DNA of 64,000 bases from Paludibacteraceae bacterium (lineage in GTDB: Bacteria > Bacteroidota > Bacteroidia > Bacteroidales > Paludibacteraceae), in contig JAFVDX010000003.1 of the NCBI GenBank assembly GCA_017478225.1, positions 1 to 64,000 of the forward strand. The letters run 5' to 3'. Positions 17,644 through 26,296 of this stretch are shown here, piece by piece (positions within the stretch are counted from its first letter, which is position 1; each line of letters opens with the position of its first letter). The position numbers and the translations under genes were made by a program. The notes beneath the pieces were generated by a model, which saw nothing but the letters and a program-made list of their open reading frames with translations, had not been told where the DNA came from and searched no databases.

Positions 17644-18477
17644 TTAAAAGATACTTAGGGTTAATATAGTGTTTTGAGTTAAATCATAAATCGGAGAAGG
17701 TGTCAAACGCTCCAAGGCTACTAAATTTACATCTTCACCTACCTTCACTCCTGCTTCCATGAGGCTTGCACTAACCGTATCATACGCCACTGCCGGGTCA
17801 TTATTCTCCTTACTCAAATGACACAAAAATATATTTTTCAAGCCCTCATGCCAGTTCTCTGCCACCAACTGCGCACAAGTTTTGTTGCTCATGTGCCCCA
17901 TATCAGACAATATTCGAGATTTTAAATATGACGGATACGGACCATTGAGCAGCATCTGTTCATCATGATTTGCCTCTATTACCAAATGGTTCGCAGTGGA
18001 TACATAATGCTCCAAATTTGCATCCACACAACCGACATCCGTTGCTATCATAAAGCGCTCGCCATCTACATCTATCACATAACTCACACACTCGGTCGAA
18101 TCATGAGATATCTTAAAGGTGTTTATACGCATATCGCCTATTCCAAACTCCTCACCAAGTACATAAAAACGCCTGCTGGTACGCAATTTCTCCAACACTC
18201 CATAATTTTTATCTATACCACTATGTATATTTTCTGTTGCATATACCGGGATATGAAAGCGCTCACCCAATGTTCCAACAGCACGGATATGATCAGCATG
18301 ATCATGAGTGATTAATAAGCCACGAATATTATAAAAATCCAACCCCATCTGTCGCAGATTCGCCCTAATCGTACGCGCTGATATGCCGGCATCTATCAAC
18401 ACACCGCCCTGACGACTGCCTAAATAATAACAGTTGCCACTACTACCCGATGCAAAACAACGAAATATCAACGACAT
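17644..18477 (-). CDS. YycJ/WalJ-like MBL-fold metallohydrolase
   Basis: The 277-residue cytoplasmic protein has the metallo-beta-lactamase signature THDHADH (57-63), further ligands in THDHADHIRA, DVGCVDANL and LVIEANHDEQML, and the N-terminal FASGSSGNCYYLG typical of the YycJ/WalJ branch. Members of this branch are thought to be 5'-3' exonucleases tied to repair or cell-wall control. It is the first gene of the minus-strand operon with the glycosyltransferase and M23 genes. Confidence 0.87.
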   Translation of the reverse strand: MSLIFRCFASGSSGNCYYLGSRQGGVLIDAGISARTIRANLRQMGLDFYNIRGLLITHDHADHIRAVGTLGERFHIPVYATENIHSGIDKNYGVLEKLRTSRRFYVLGEEFGIGDMRINTFKISHDSTECVSYVIDVDGERFMIATDVGCVDANLEHYVSTANHLVIEANHDEQMLLNGPYPSYLKSRILSDMGHMSNKTCAQLVAENWHEGLKNIFLCHLSKENNDPAVAYDTVSASLMEAGVKVGEDVNLVALERLTPSPIYDLTQNTILTLSIF

Positions 18478-18584
18478 ATTATATGCTTTATTTTATTAGT
18501 TCTCTCTTAGACTTTCAAAGCATCTAAAACTTATAAATCAGCAAAGTAGTCTAAAATCTATGCCACATATAGAAATACACTATA

Positions 18585-19178
18585 CTATTGACCCGCAAAG
18601 TTACTACAAAATCTTTGAACACGCAAACATAATTCAGTTATGCTCTCCGTACCATCATTGCTTAATATCAAGTCGATTGCTTTATAATTAAACTCTTCCT
18701 CACGCTGACTATAAAGACGCGACAATATTTCTTCACGCGATCTATCGTCGCGCTCCATTGCCCGCCTAATAATCAACTCTTCAGGAGCATTTACCAATAT
18801 CACTCCCGAACAAATATCTCTTAGGCCGCTCGTAAAAAGAATGGCAGACTCTACAAAACAATAAGGCTGGTTCAGCCCTTTCGACCATCTTAACACATCA
18901 TTACATACAGCGGGATGGACAATAGAATTTACTTTCCTTAACAAACTCTTATCATGAAATATCTTAGCCGCTATAGCAGCACGATTCAATTCGCCACCTG
19001 CATATATATCCCGACCTAATAAAGTTACCAATTCCTCACGGACATGCGCATTTTCCAACATTATACGCCTCGCACCTAAATCACTGTAATATACCGCTTC
19101 ACCCAACTCTTCCAATCCATGCGCTATGGTTGTCTTACCACTACCAATATAACCCGTTATTCCAAATAATATTGACAT
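18585..19178 (-). CDS. coaE: Dephospho-CoA kinase
   Basis: CoaE phosphorylates the ribose 3'-OH of dephospho-CoA, the last step of coenzyme A synthesis. The 197-residue protein has the P-loop GYIGSGKTT (9-17), YYSDLGARRIM, and VNSIVHPAVCNDVLRW, which forms the acceptor site. ERDDRSREEILSRLYSQ is the lid region. Length is typical. It is divergent from the LytTR gene and has its own promoter at 19202-19232. Confidence 0.94.
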   Translation of the reverse strand: MSILFGITGYIGSGKTTIAHGLEELGEAVYYSDLGARRIMLENAHVREELVTLLGRDIYAGGELNRAAIAAKIFHDKSLLRKVNSIVHPAVCNDVLRWSKGLNQPYCFVESAILFTSGLRDICSGVILVNAPEELIIRRAMERDDRSREEILSRLYSQREEEFNYKAIDLILSNDGTESITELCLRVQRFCSNFAGQ

Positions 19179-19201
19179 AATCTATTCTTCTTTTCAAAGC
19201 A

Positions 19202-19232
19202 CAAAAATACAAATTTATACCAAAATAGACAA
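19202..19232 (-). promoter_or_regulatory. Promoter for coaE
   Basis: On the minus strand TTG (19232-19230) and TATTTTTG (19209-19202) are 20 bp apart. The coaE ATG is 24 bp downstream. Confidence 0.65.
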
Positions 19233-19278
19233 ATTTTTGACTATTTTATGCTATTTTAGGCATATAGATAAAATTTTA

Positions 19279-19309
19279 TTGCATATCTTACTAAAAAAAA
19301 CTAACTTTG
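19279..19309 (+). promoter_or_regulatory. Promoter for the LytTR regulator gene
   Basis: TTG at 19279-19281 and TAACTTTG at 19302-19309, 20 bp apart, match the consensus exactly. The ATG at 19335 lies 25 bp downstream. Confidence 0.75.
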
Positions 19310-19334
19310 CAGCGGATTTAATGAGTGAACAGAA

Positions 19335-19805
19335 ATGAAAGCACAAATTATTGGGGGTGACGAAGCACTGCAAGAGCAATTCGTCAATTTGGTAAAGAAC
19401 AACATGCCACAAGTGGAAGTCGTAGTGGCAGATGAGAAAGAACTGATTGCCGACAACCTTAAGAAAAAACAACGATTTGTCGTTCGATTAGGGGACAAAC
19501 TATATTTAGTTTGGATGAAGGAAATTGCTTACTTTATTTCGAGAGAAAAAACCACTTATCTCGTTACTAACGAAGCCAAGCAGTATATTGTAGATATGTC
19601 GCTTGATGTCTTGGAAAAAGTCCTCGATTCCGAAAATTTCTTTAGAATCAATCGAGCAACTATTGTCAATATCCATTCCATAAAAATGGCTACAAGACAT
19701 TTTTCGTCAAGACTTAAACTGCAATTAGAGCCGCAACTTTCAGACGAAGAAATCTTTGTATCTCGAGTTCGCACTAACGACTTTATGCATTGGATTGCAC
19801 AATAA
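19335..19805 (+). CDS. Stand-alone LytTR-domain DNA-binding regulator
   Basis: The 156-residue protein has a LytTR DNA-binding domain from about residue 50 (LGDKLYLVWMKEIAYFISREK, FFRINRATIVNIHSI, VSRVRTNDFMHWI). The 50-residue N-terminus (MKAQIIGGDEALQEQFVNLV) is too short for a receiver domain, and no histidine kinase gene is adjacent. It is thus a one-domain regulator rather than part of a visible two-component pair. Its transcript ends at a strong hairpin that overlaps the convergent tatD-like gene. Confidence 0.87.
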   Translation: MKAQIIGGDEALQEQFVNLVKNNMPQVEVVVADEKELIADNLKKKQRFVVRLGDKLYLVWMKEIAYFISREKTTYLVTNEAKQYIVDMSLDVLEKVLDSENFFRINRATIVNIHSIKMATRHFSSRLKLQLEPQLSDEEIFVSRVRTNDFMHWIAQ

Positions 19806-19840
19806 TCTCTTACTTTTGCAATTCTTATAATTTTCTCTGC

Positions 19841-19875
19841 ATTATTCAGGTTACTACAACCTGAATAATCTTTTT
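19841..19875. terminator. Perfect 12-bp hairpin terminator at LytTR/TatD junction
   Basis: ATTATTCAGGTT (19841-19852) pairs with AACCTGAATAAT (19858-19869) around a 5-nt loop, followed on the plus strand by CTTTTT. It would end the LytTR transcript. The stop codon of the convergent TatD gene (19854-19856) lies in the loop, so the right arm of the stem is coding sequence. Confidence 0.8.
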
Positions 19876-20615
19876 GCATTAGTCGTTGTTATTCTATCAA
19901 CCTCATCCTCACTTATCCCATATACCTTAGACAACTCACTTATCACATAACTCATCCACCTACTCTCGTTCCTTTTCCCTCTGTGTGGCACCGGACTCAT
20001 ATATGGGCTATCTGTCTCCGTCAGTATATGCTCTATTCCTATCCCACGCAAATGCTCTGACAACTTGCAGTTTTTGAAGGTAATCACACCTCCTATTCCT
20101 AAATACATACCCATGTCCACCACACGCTCCGCCGTCTCATGACTTCCGGAAAAACAATGCATCACTCCACTTAATCCTCTGGATGTGTATTCTTCCAATA
20201 TGCTCAAGCAATCCTCTGTAGCGTCTCTATTATGCACCATCACAGGCAAATCCCTTGACAACGCCCAATCCAACTGACGCCTAAAAGCCAGCTGCTGCTC
20301 TAACACATAAGTCTTATCAAAATGATAATCCAAACCAATCTCACCTATACCGACCCACTTACGAGAATCTAACAACGACTCCATTTCGTCAAGCACGCTC
20401 ATATAATCTTCCCTCACTTCCTCAGGATGCAGACCTATTGCAGGCAACAGATAATCACTATACTCATCACACAAACTACTCAATCTTCTTAAACTCAACA
20501 AATCGACACAAGGAATAAGTATTTTCTCAACGCCACAAGCCTGCTGCTCCTTTATATACTCGGCTATATTCTCACTATATTGCTCATCGTCAATATGCGC
20601 ATGCGTGTCTATCAT
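19854..20615 (-). CDS. TatD family metal-dependent hydrolase
   Basis: The 253-residue TIM-barrel protein carries MIDTHAHIDD (metal-binding HxH), GIGEIGLDYHFD, VMVHNRDATEDCL, GVMHCFSGS and LTETDSPYMSPVPHRGKRNE, the full set of TatD motifs. TatD proteins are Mg-dependent 3'-5' exonucleases, some also proposed as D-aminoacyl-tRNA hydrolases. The length is typical. Its last codons form one arm of the terminator of the opposing gene. Confidence 0.93.
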   Translation of the reverse strand: MIDTHAHIDDEQYSENIAEYIKEQQACGVEKILIPCVDLLSLRRLSSLCDEYSDYLLPAIGLHPEEVREDYMSVLDEMESLLDSRKWVGIGEIGLDYHFDKTYVLEQQLAFRRQLDWALSRDLPVMVHNRDATEDCLSILEEYTSRGLSGVMHCFSGSHETAERVVDMGMYLGIGGVITFKNCKLSEHLRGIGIEHILTETDSPYMSPVPHRGKRNESRWMSYVISELSKVYGISEDEVDRITTTNAKRLFRL

Positions 20616-20660
20616 ATCTATATCCGCTTAATTAACTTAATATTAAAACATCTAATCCCA

Positions 20661-21893
20661 TCATCTTCTATATAACAAAGAACTATCGCCGTAACTCAAA
20701 AACCGGAAGCCATTATTCAAAGCATAATCGTAAACCTTACGCCAATCATCACCAATAAAAGCACTCACCAAAAGGAGTAATGTGCTCTTGGGTTGATGAA
20801 AATTAGTTATCAACATATCTACTATCTTAAACTCATAACCAGGACGAATCATTATCTGAGTATCACCATGCAACTCCTCCTTACCCGTCTTAGACATATA
20901 TTGCAATATACAATCCATACTCTCCACCGCTGACAAGCCATAATCCTTTATGTAAGGTTCCGTCTGACCTACGCTCAAATCAATCTCACTCTTGAGCAGC
21001 ACATCATTCTGACTTAAATACTCATGTATTTTACAACCAATAAAATACAAACTCTCTAATGTCCTCATCGATGTCGTCCCTACTGCACATATCTTGCCTA
21101 TATTATCTCGTATCTTCTCTATACTCTTTCTACTGACCGAAATTATCTCATGATGCATCACATGCTTATTAGCATCAGCCGTCTTTACAGGCTGAAAAGT
21201 GCCGGCACCGACATGCAAAGTGACCTCAGTCATGTCTATTCCTCTTCTCCGCAAATCTGACAACACATCTTCTGTGAAATGCAAACCGGCCGTTGGGGCA
21301 GCCACAGAACCCTCTATCTTTGAATACACTGTCTGATATCTGCGTTTGTCACTTTCTTCGGTCTCTCTATTCAAATATGGAGGAATCGGCAATTCGCCAA
21401 CCAACGACAATATCTCGCCAAAACTAATCTCATTTTCTGCCCAACTAAACCTCACAAAATGAGTATCACCATCGCTTGATATGCGCTCAGCACACAACTC
21501 TAATTTGCTCTTGCCCTCAACATCCATCTCCATACTAAGTGCTCCACCCTTCCATTTTTTCAAATTACCTATCATACAACGCCACACACAAGTGCTACGA
21601 GAACATAAACTCAATTCGTAAGAACGAGGGTCTATCGGCTCTAAACAAAATATCTCTATACGAGCACCACTCGCCTTGTGGAACACCAAACGGGCCTGAA
21701 TAACACGAGTGTTGTTATATACCAACAAACAATCACTCGGTAAATGATTTCCTACATTATAAAACTTATCTTCGCTTATCAGGCCGTCTTTGTAGAGCAA
21801 CTGACGACTCATGCTTCTTTCCGACAACGGATACTTTGCTATCCTTTCCTCTGCCAACGGATAATCGTAATCCGCTATCAGTATTTCTTTCAT
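20661..21893 (-). CDS. queA: tRNA preQ1 ribosyltransferase-isomerase (long form)
   Basis: QueA transfers and isomerises the ribosyl group of SAM onto preQ1 in tRNA to make epoxyqueuosine. Motifs include EERIAKYPLSERSMSRQLL, LLVYNNTRVIQARL, VAAPTAGLHFTEDVL, LHVGAGTFQPVKTAD and MLITNFHQPKSTLLLLVSAF. At 410 residues it is longer than the usual 340-350; the extra length lies in the middle (about 85-150), a form also known in Bacteroidota. The start at 21893 matches the family N-terminus. Its first 128 bp overlap the 3' end of the upstream methyltransferase gene in another frame. Confidence 0.93.
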   Translation of the reverse strand: MKEILIADYDYPLAEERIAKYPLSERSMSRQLLYKDGLISEDKFYNVGNHLPSDCLLVYNNTRVIQARLVFHKASGARIEIFCLEPIDPRSYELSLCSRSTCVWRCMIGNLKKWKGGALSMEMDVEGKSKLELCAERISSDGDTHFVRFSWAENEISFGEILSLVGELPIPPYLNRETEESDKRRYQTVYSKIEGSVAAPTAGLHFTEDVLSDLRRRGIDMTEVTLHVGAGTFQPVKTADANKHVMHHEIISVSRKSIEKIRDNIGKICAVGTTSMRTLESLYFIGCKIHEYLSQNDVLLKSEIDLSVGQTEPYIKDYGLSAVESMDCILQYMSKTGKEELHGDTQIMIRPGYEFKIVDMLITNFHQPKSTLLLLVSAFIGDDWRKVYDYALNNGFRFLSYGDSSLLYRR

Positions 21894-23103
21894 ATCTGTC
21901 CTTCTTTAATCTTTTACCATTATTCTTACTGCTTGTATTCTTACTACTCTCAGCCTTATATGCCCGTCGCTCACCCTTAAACAACTCATACTTGAGAAAT
22001 GTACAGTCTAACTCACCATTTTTCAAATGATATTTCTCACTTGACTTGAGCCCTATATTCTTTATGGCATCCATATTCGATGATATAAGCCATGCCGTAC
22101 TTCCCACAAACTTATGTTTTAAGGCTGTACCTATCTCCGAATACAACTTCAAAACATCATCCGACTTACTCAAACGCTCACCGTATGGCGGATTCATAAT
22201 TACTATACCACCATTTACGGCCTCATCTAAACTCTGTATCTGACACTGACGCAAACTGATATATTTGCCCAAACCTGATTTTTTAACATTCTTCGACGCC
22301 ACTTGTATCGCATAATAACCCGAATCAGAACCATATATATGATGTTCAAAAACACGCTCTGCGCTATCATCATTATACAATTCTTCAAACAAATCCTTAT
22401 CAAAATCTTTCCAATGCTCAAAGGCAAAATCTTCCCTATAAATACCCGGCGGGATGTTTAAGGCTATCATAGCAGCCTCTATCAACAAAGTACCACTACC
22501 ACACATAGGGTCATAAAAATCGCTCTCGCCACGCCAACCGCTCATAAGTATCATACCAGCAGCCAAAACCTCATTCAACGGCGCTACCGTCTGCTCCATA
22601 CGCCACCCTCTACGATGAAGCGACTCACCACTGCTATCAAGCGACAATGTTACTAATTCGGAAGATATATGAATATTCAAATTCAAATCCGCACCACTCA
22701 GTTTTATAGACGGACGACGACCATAACGCTCACTGAAATAATCTACTATTGCATCCTTTGCCCTATAAACTACATACTTGGAATGACGAAAAGTCTCAGA
22801 ATAAACAGTGGAGTCAATACATATTGACCCATCAGCACTCAAATAATCATCCCAACTTATCAATTTCAATTGATTATATATCTCATCCGCATCATGAGCA
22901 ACAAACTCCGCTATTGGCACCAATACGCGAGTTGCAGTGCGTAACCACAAATTAGACTTATATAACATACGCATATCACCCTCATAACGGACAGCACGAT
23001 TTTCTATGCGCAACTCACTGGCACCCAACTGCTCTAATTCGTTATATAACACTTCTTCCAAACCCTTAAAGGTCTTCGCTATCATCGTAAATCTATTTTC
23101 CAT
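21766..23103 (-). CDS. THUMP-domain class I SAM-dependent rRNA methyltransferase (RlmL/YpsC-like)
   Basis: The 445-residue protein has an N-terminal THUMP domain (MIAKTFKGLEEVLYNELEQL, EIYNQLKLISWDDY), then a methyltransferase with YDPMCGSGTLLIEAAMIALN (SAM site) and IVIMNPPYGERLS (NPPY catalytic motif for N2-guanine methylation). It matches the single-domain YpsC/RlmL branch. After about residue 395 the protein is a basic Ser/Lys/Arg-rich tail, of which about 43 residues lie inside queA in another frame. The tail might bind RNA; alternatively the true stop was lost by frameshift. Confidence 0.9.
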   Translation of the reverse strand: MENRFTMIAKTFKGLEEVLYNELEQLGASELRIENRAVRYEGDMRMLYKSNLWLRTATRVLVPIAEFVAHDADEIYNQLKLISWDDYLSADGSICIDSTVYSETFRHSKYVVYRAKDAIVDYFSERYGRRPSIKLSGADLNLNIHISSELVTLSLDSSGESLHRRGWRMEQTVAPLNEVLAAGMILMSGWRGESDFYDPMCGSGTLLIEAAMIALNIPPGIYREDFAFEHWKDFDKDLFEELYNDDSAERVFEHHIYGSDSGYYAIQVASKNVKKSGLGKYISLRQCQIQSLDEAVNGGIVIMNPPYGERLSKSDDVLKLYSEIGTALKHKFVGSTAWLISSNMDAIKNIGLKSSEKYHLKNGELDCTFLKYELFKGERRAYKAESSKNTSSKNNGKRLKKDRYERNTDSGLRLSVGRGKDSKVSVVGKKHESSVALQRRPDKRR

Positions 23104-23214
23104 CTATCTTATATTATATGATGTTTTACTTATTACTTGCTCTATATCTAATAGTATATTTTTCAAATATCTATCAACTACGAATACCCTACTTGCCTTC
23201 ATTCTTATCAAATG

Positions 23215-23244
23215 CAAAAGTAAACTTTTTTTTTCATATTCCAA
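23215..23244 (-). promoter_or_regulatory. Promoter for the rRNA methyltransferase gene
   Basis: Minus-strand TTG (23244-23242) and TACTTTTG (23222-23215) are 19 bp apart. Transcription would begin near 23209, giving a leader of about 105 nt before the ATG at 23103. Confidence 0.6.
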
Positions 23245-23249
23245 ATCCT

Positions 23250-23406
23250 AAAAAACATCCTCATATACCCTTGTTCTATCTTCATAAGAGACTATGTTCG
23301 GACAATGGTCTAAATAGCCAAAGACTCATATAAACAGCAACGGATTGCCATCTCGGCAACCCGTATGCTCAAAAATAACCTTAAATCTAATACTATGAAA
23401 AAATCA
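23250..23406 (-). ncRNA. Candidate structured small RNA
   Basis: The 424-bp gap 23104-23527 has no good ORF. On the minus strand a consensus promoter (23412-23442) would start a transcript near 23406. This contains a strong hairpin (23336-23369): AGCA, a bulged U, then ACGGGUUGCC, a 5-nt GAGAU loop, GGCAAUCCGU and UGCU, 14 bp with one G-U pair. The region ends in six Ts (23255-23250). The 5' segment UUUUCAUA can pair with the 3' segment UAUGAGGA, closing the molecule. A second promoter for the methyltransferase gene lies just beyond. Its identity is unknown; a long leader of the downstream gene is the alternative. Confidence 0.45.
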
Positions 23407-23411
23407 CGGTG

Positions 23412-23442
23412 CAAAATTATACAAAAGTTCCAATAATTTCAA
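23412..23442 (-). promoter_or_regulatory. Promoter upstream of the candidate small RNA
   Basis: Minus-strand TTG (23442-23440) and TAATTTTG (23419-23412) with a 20-bp spacer. No ORF begins close downstream, which is why a non-coding transcript is suspected. Confidence 0.6.
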
Positions 23443-23527
23443 CATTTAGTTTGAATTTTGTCAAAATATATGGCTGAATTGCTAAATTTTATTGACATAT
23501 CGCAATTTTTTCTAACAGATTGATTTT

Positions 23528-23971
23528 CTATTGTCGCTGATGATGTTCTTTCCTTGCCTGAGCATGCTTTGCCCTATTCTCTTTAAGCAACTTATACTGA
23601 TCGGCTGAAAGAATCTTCTTCAATTCACCATCCATATATTCCCTATGCTTTATCATCTGCTCTCTGGTCGGCTTATTCTCGCCACTTCCCTTCATCTCAA
23701 CTCGTTTCTTGTCTTCTTCACTAAATAATTTCAAAACTTCCTCATATTGTGCATCCGACAAACTTAATTCCTCACGCATGCGCTTTGCACGAATCTCTGC
23801 ACGAGATTTGCCCTCGCCACAACGATCCAAACGAGCCTTCTTCAAATCTTTATGGACCAATTCCTTATCCAACTTATCACTACGAGACATCTTGTCATCC
23901 AACTTCTCTACCTGTGCACTGGCATAGCATATCACTACACTGCTAATTGCAATAATTAATAACCTTTTCAT
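23528..23971 (-). CDS. DUF4890/Spy-like secreted helical protein
   Basis: The 147-residue protein has a signal peptide (MKRLLIIAISSVVICYASAQ) and a highly charged, all-helical mature part: KRMREELSLSDAQYEEVLKLF and KKILSADQYKLLKENRAKH, ending in His/Arg/Gln. The duplicated LS(D/A)xQY motif resembles the LTxxQ repeat of Spy/CpxP-type periplasmic chaperones and the Bacteroidales DUF4890 family. A periplasmic stress or chaperone role is inferred only. Confidence 0.7.
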   Translation of the reverse strand: MKRLLIIAISSVVICYASAQVEKLDDKMSRSDKLDKELVHKDLKKARLDRCGEGKSRAEIRAKRMREELSLSDAQYEEVLKLFSEEDKKRVEMKGSGENKPTREQMIKHREYMDGELKKILSADQYKLLKENRAKHAQARKEHHQRQ

Positions 23972-24084
23972 AATTCTTACTTTTTAATGGAGACTATCAC
24001 TAATCTCATGGTTTAACTTATTCTTTTTGAACTGCAATTCACTGATTAAATGCCAAACATCGTGCCAAAACTAAATAATACTTC

Positions 24085-24582
24085 TCAAACTATTGCAGCA
24101 TAAGCATTTAGCAACCTCTCCTCACCAACCCCTCTTATAATACTATAAGGCTTACCTGCATTTTCTATCTCTTTTTTGTACCACTCAAACAACTCCTCAC
24201 GCCTATTGCCGTTTTCACGAACAGAGTCTTGCTCAAAAAGAATATCATTATTACACAGCAAATACATATCTATAGGATTCTCTCGCAAGGCTTCCAACAA
24301 GAAATTAGGACACATACCCCACTTATCCTCAAACCACACCTTGGTTATTATCAATTCGGTATCAAAAAATACATAATCGCTCTCATAACTTCTCGTCAAC
24401 TGTTCTATCTGCACTCTCGCAATCTCACACACATCTTCATACACATAGGGAGTATGTAGCCCCGCTACATACTCCCTTGCATATTCTTCAATATATATGC
24501 CGCCCGTCATCTTAGCCAGACGACTGCCAAGCCAACTCTTACCCGTTGATTCAGCACCTATAATTCCTATCCTTTTCGACAT
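24085..24582 (-). CDS. NadR-like ATPase/kinase domain protein
   Basis: The 165-residue protein matches the C-terminal ribosylnicotinamide-kinase-like domain of NadR (AAA_28 group): P-loop GAESTGKSW (9-17), YIEEYAREYV, DYVFFDTELIITKVWFEDKWG and MYLLCNNDILFEQDSVREN. The NadR nucleotidyltransferase domain is absent. It may phosphorylate nicotinamide riboside, but the substrate cannot be proven from sequence. It lies 21 bp after the gltX stop on the same strand. Confidence 0.8.
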   Translation of the reverse strand: MSKRIGIIGAESTGKSWLGSRLAKMTGGIYIEEYAREYVAGLHTPYVYEDVCEIARVQIEQLTRSYESDYVFFDTELIITKVWFEDKWGMCPNFLLEALRENPIDMYLLCNNDILFEQDSVRENGNRREELFEWYKKEIENAGKPYSIIRGVGEERLLNAYAAIV

Positions 24583-24603
24583 ATATTTTACAATCTATCG
24601 CCA

Positions 24604-26145
24604 TCATGGCAGAACATCCAATGCGGACTTGACACGCCGTATAGTCTCTTCTTTACCTAATATATCTGTTATCTCCCATATATGCGGACCGCGAGCAGCA
24701 CCTACCAGACATATCCTAAAAGCATTCATAACCAAACCTACACCATACCCTTTTTCTGCTATCCAAGACATCACGACTGTGTCTAAATTCGATGCAGACC
24801 AATCATCTTGCTTCTCCAAAACACTCAACAACTCTCTCATCTGACTCTTGGAATCTTCCTTCCAACGCTTCTTAAGCGATTTTTCATCATATTCCTTCGG
24901 AGCAACAAAGAAATAATTACTCTGTTCCCACAACTCACTTACAAAATTCACTCTTTCTTTGAGCAAACCAACTATATGAACTATCTGTTCTAAGGTCAAT
25001 TTGCATTCTACCCCTTCCTCACTTAAATGAGCATCTAATATAGGCTTGAATTCTGACGCTATAACGCTATCATCTCTATTCATCAAATACTGATGATTAA
25101 ACCACTTACCTTTCTCATAATCAAATTTAGCACCACTTTTTGACACACGCTCTAACGAAAATTCTTTTATCAAATCATCCATCGAGTATATCTCTTTGTC
25201 GCCTGTTGCATGCCAACCAAGTAATGCAAGGAAATTGATTACTGCCTCCGGATAATAACCGCTCTCCCTATAACCACTGCTCACTACACCCGTCTTCTCA
25301 TCATGAAACTCCAATGGAAATACGGGGAAACCTAACCGGTCACCATCACGCTTGGATAACTTACCATTACCATCAGGCTTCAATAATAACGGTAAATGAG
25401 CAAACTTGGGCATACTCTGCTCCCAACCAAAAGCCCTGTACATCAATACATGAAGCGGGGCGGAAGGCAACCATTCCTCACCTCTTATCACATGACTTAT
25501 CTCCATCAGATGATCATCCACTATATTTGCAAGGTGATAGGTTGGCAAATCATCCGAAGACTTGTATATGACCTTATCATCTATTATCGATGAATTGATC
25601 CTAACCTCACCCCTTATCAAATCATCCACTACTACTTCCTCGTTTGGCTCAACCTTAAAACGAACTACATATTTCGCACCATCTGCTATAAGTTTGTCAA
25701 CTTCTTGTTTTGACATAACAAGAGAATTTCTCATCTGATTACGGGTTGTAGCATCGTACTGAAAATTCTTTATCTCCAAACGCTTCTGCTCTAATTCTTC
25801 GGGAGTATCAAAGGCTATATACGCATTGCCACTTTCAAGCAACTCACTTACATACTTATGGTATATCTCGCGCCTTTCAGACTGACGATAAGGACCATGA
25901 GTGTTTAACTCACTTTCTACTCCTATCCCTTCATCAATTTCAATGCCTAACCATCTGAGCGACTCAATTATGTACTCTTCTGCCCCAGGCACGAAACGAC
26001 TACTATCTGTATCTTCGATTCTCAACAGCATATCACCGCCATGCTGACGAGCAAACAAATAATTATACAATGCGGTCCTCACTCCGCCTATATGCAGCGC
26101 ACCTGTTGGAGATGGCGCAAAACGAACTCGTACTTTCTTATTCAT
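24604..26145 (-). CDS. gltX: Glutamyl-tRNA synthetase
   Basis: GltX attaches glutamate to tRNA-Glu. The 513-residue class I synthetase has the HIGH-type motif at the N-terminus ([20 protein letters not shown]) and the KMSKS-type motif [29 protein letters not shown] and [14 protein letters not shown] are further family segments. The C-terminal anticodon-binding domain is complete, ending [16 protein letters not shown]. A minus-strand TAATTTTG box and a 13-bp hairpin lie upstream. Confidence 0.96.
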   Translation of the reverse strand: MNKKVRVRFAPSPTGALHIGGVRTALYNYLFARQHGGDMLLRIEDTDSSRFVPGAEEYIIESLRWLGIEIDEGIGVESELNTHGPYRQSERREIYHKYVSELLESGNAYIAFDTPEELEQKRLEIKNFQYDATTRNQMRNSLVMSKQEVDKLIADGAKYVVRFKVEPNEEVVVDDLIRGEVRINSSIIDDKVIYKSSDDLPTYHLANIVDDHLMEISHVIRGEEWLPSAPLHVLMYRAFGWEQSMPKFAHLPLLLKPDGNGKLSKRDGDRLGFPVFPLEFHDEKTGVVSSGYRESGYYPEAVINFLALLGWHATGDKEIYSMDDLIKEFSLERVSKSGAKFDYEKGKWFNHQYLMNRDDSVIASEFKPILDAHLSEEGVECKLTLEQIVHIVGLLKERVNFVSELWEQSNYFFVAPKEYDEKSLKKRWKEDSKSQMRELLSVLEKQDDWSASNLDTVVMSWIAEKGYGVGLVMNAFRICLVGAARGPHIWEITDILGKEETIRRVKSALDVLP

Positions 26146-26170
26146 ATTCTATCTTTTTTCAATTATCTTT

Positions 26171-26198
26171 AACCATTAACCCTTAACCATTAACCCTT
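26171..26198. repeat. Two tandem copies of a telomere-like 14-mer
   Basis: AACCATTAACCCTT occurs twice without interruption at 26171-26184 and 26185-26198, between gltX and the hairpin at 26213. No function is evident. Confidence 0.85.
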
Positions 26199-26212
26199 AC
26201 TCCATTTCACAA

Positions 26213-26244
26213 ATTGTAGTGAAAGATAAACCTTTCACTACAAT
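26213..26244. terminator. 13-bp perfect hairpin between the beta-helix gene and gltX
   Basis: ATTGTAGTGAAAG (26213-26225) pairs with CTTTCACTACAAT (26232-26244) around a 6-nt loop. It may terminate the minus-strand beta-helix transcript, although no T tract follows. Alternatively it is the 5'-terminal hairpin of the gltX mRNA: a TAATTTTG box (26258-26251) would put the gltX start site at about 26245. Confidence 0.6.
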
Positions 26245-26296
26245 GAGCCGCAAAATTACAATAATTTTGTTAATTCAGAAAGTAATAATTCAAGAG

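Noticed and set aside
23250..23406. Naming the small RNA as 6S RNA
   Set aside because: End pairing fits, but the main hairpin is not central and no open central bubble is evident, so the identity is left open.
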